Of a stretch of DNA of 5,577 bases, positions 5,498-5,577 are shown one piece after another. The notes under the pieces were generated by a model that saw nothing but the letters and a program-made list of their open reading frames with translations, did no database searches and was not told the origin of the DNA. This DNA is from Verrucomicrobiales bacterium (GTDB lineage Bacteria > Verrucomicrobiota > Verrucomicrobiia > Verrucomicrobiales > DEV007): positions 1-5,577 of the forward strand of contig JALRFZ010000358.1 in assembly GCA_023253615.1 (NCBI GenBank), written 5' to 3'. Made by a program: the position numbers and the translations under genes. Positions within the stretch are counted from its first letter, which is position 1. Every line of letters begins with the position of its first letter.

Positions 5498-5577
5498 CGG
5501 GCCGTCGTCTCCAGGAAGGCGCCCAGCGCGTCGTCGTCGGGATTGGTGCGGACAAACGTCTCGTCGAGCTGGCGGGC
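5494..5577 (-). CDS. C-terminal 27 codons of the gene upstream of DUF1501, unidentified
   Basis: The minus frame from the right edge is open for 27 codons (starting ARQLDETFVRTN and ending FLETTAR) and stops at TGA 5494-5496, sharing ATGA with the DUF1501 start. The coupling and codon use support a real gene end. The tail carries no motif I recognise. By context a PSD1-type (DUF1549/DUF1553) protein is the first expectation, with DUF1800 second; neither can be shown from this fragment. Confidence 0.6.
   Translation of the reverse strand, partial: ARQLDETFVRTNPDDDALGAFLETTAR

Overview
This window looks like a junction between a GC-rich chromosome and one end of an integrated element, probably in a Verrucomicrobiota or Planctomycetota (PVC-group) bacterium. 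The host assignment rests on gene families: a Tat-exported DUF1501 protein, a stand-alone Planctomycete-type cytochrome c (PSCyt1-like), a second monoheme cytochrome and a four-EF-hand lipoprotein. Shine-Dalgarno signals are weak, and no CCA is encoded after the tRNA 3' end. I cannot name a species.

Left part (1-1521): the end of a tRNA-targeted integrated element. A tyrosine recombinase gene fills 1-1436 on the minus strand and runs off the left edge just before its catalytic tyrosine should appear. The frame is read directly from the sequence, because the gene is open at the window edge. About 40 bp upstream of its start, on the other strand, lies a 42-44 bp fragment of a tRNA gene, from the anticodon loop (TTGAAAA, anticodon GAA, so tRNA-Phe) through the variable loop, T-arm and 3' acceptor strand. 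The 5' half is absent. This is the signature of an attachment site. The intact tRNA-Phe should lie beyond the left edge, at the other end of the element. Between core and gene sit three RGACAC motifs spaced exactly 10 bp apart, overlapping a candidate int promoter. Inside the first codons of int sits a second array of five 11-bp units. Both arrays look like DNA-level protein-binding repeats.

Middle (1522-3067): chromosomal genes. An EF-hand lipoprotein gene (minus) ends 17 bp from the tRNA fragment. Divergent from it is a secreted monoheme cytochrome c (plus), followed by a small DUF4404-type protein (plus).

Right part (3044-5577): a minus-strand gene row, in order of transcription: the last 27 codons of an unidentified gene, a DUF1501 protein (ATGA overlap with it), a PSCyt1-like cytochrome c and an RlpA-like lipoprotein. 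The rlpA 3' end overlaps the convergent DUF4404 gene by 24 bp. DUF1501 and PSCyt1 modules occur together in this phylum in large surface or periplasmic gene families whose biochemistry is poorly known. RlpA acts on septal peptidoglycan and is probably only a positional neighbour.

I see no CRISPR array, no insertion sequence and no defence gene here. The most informative signal is the int/att architecture. The cargo of the element is outside the window.
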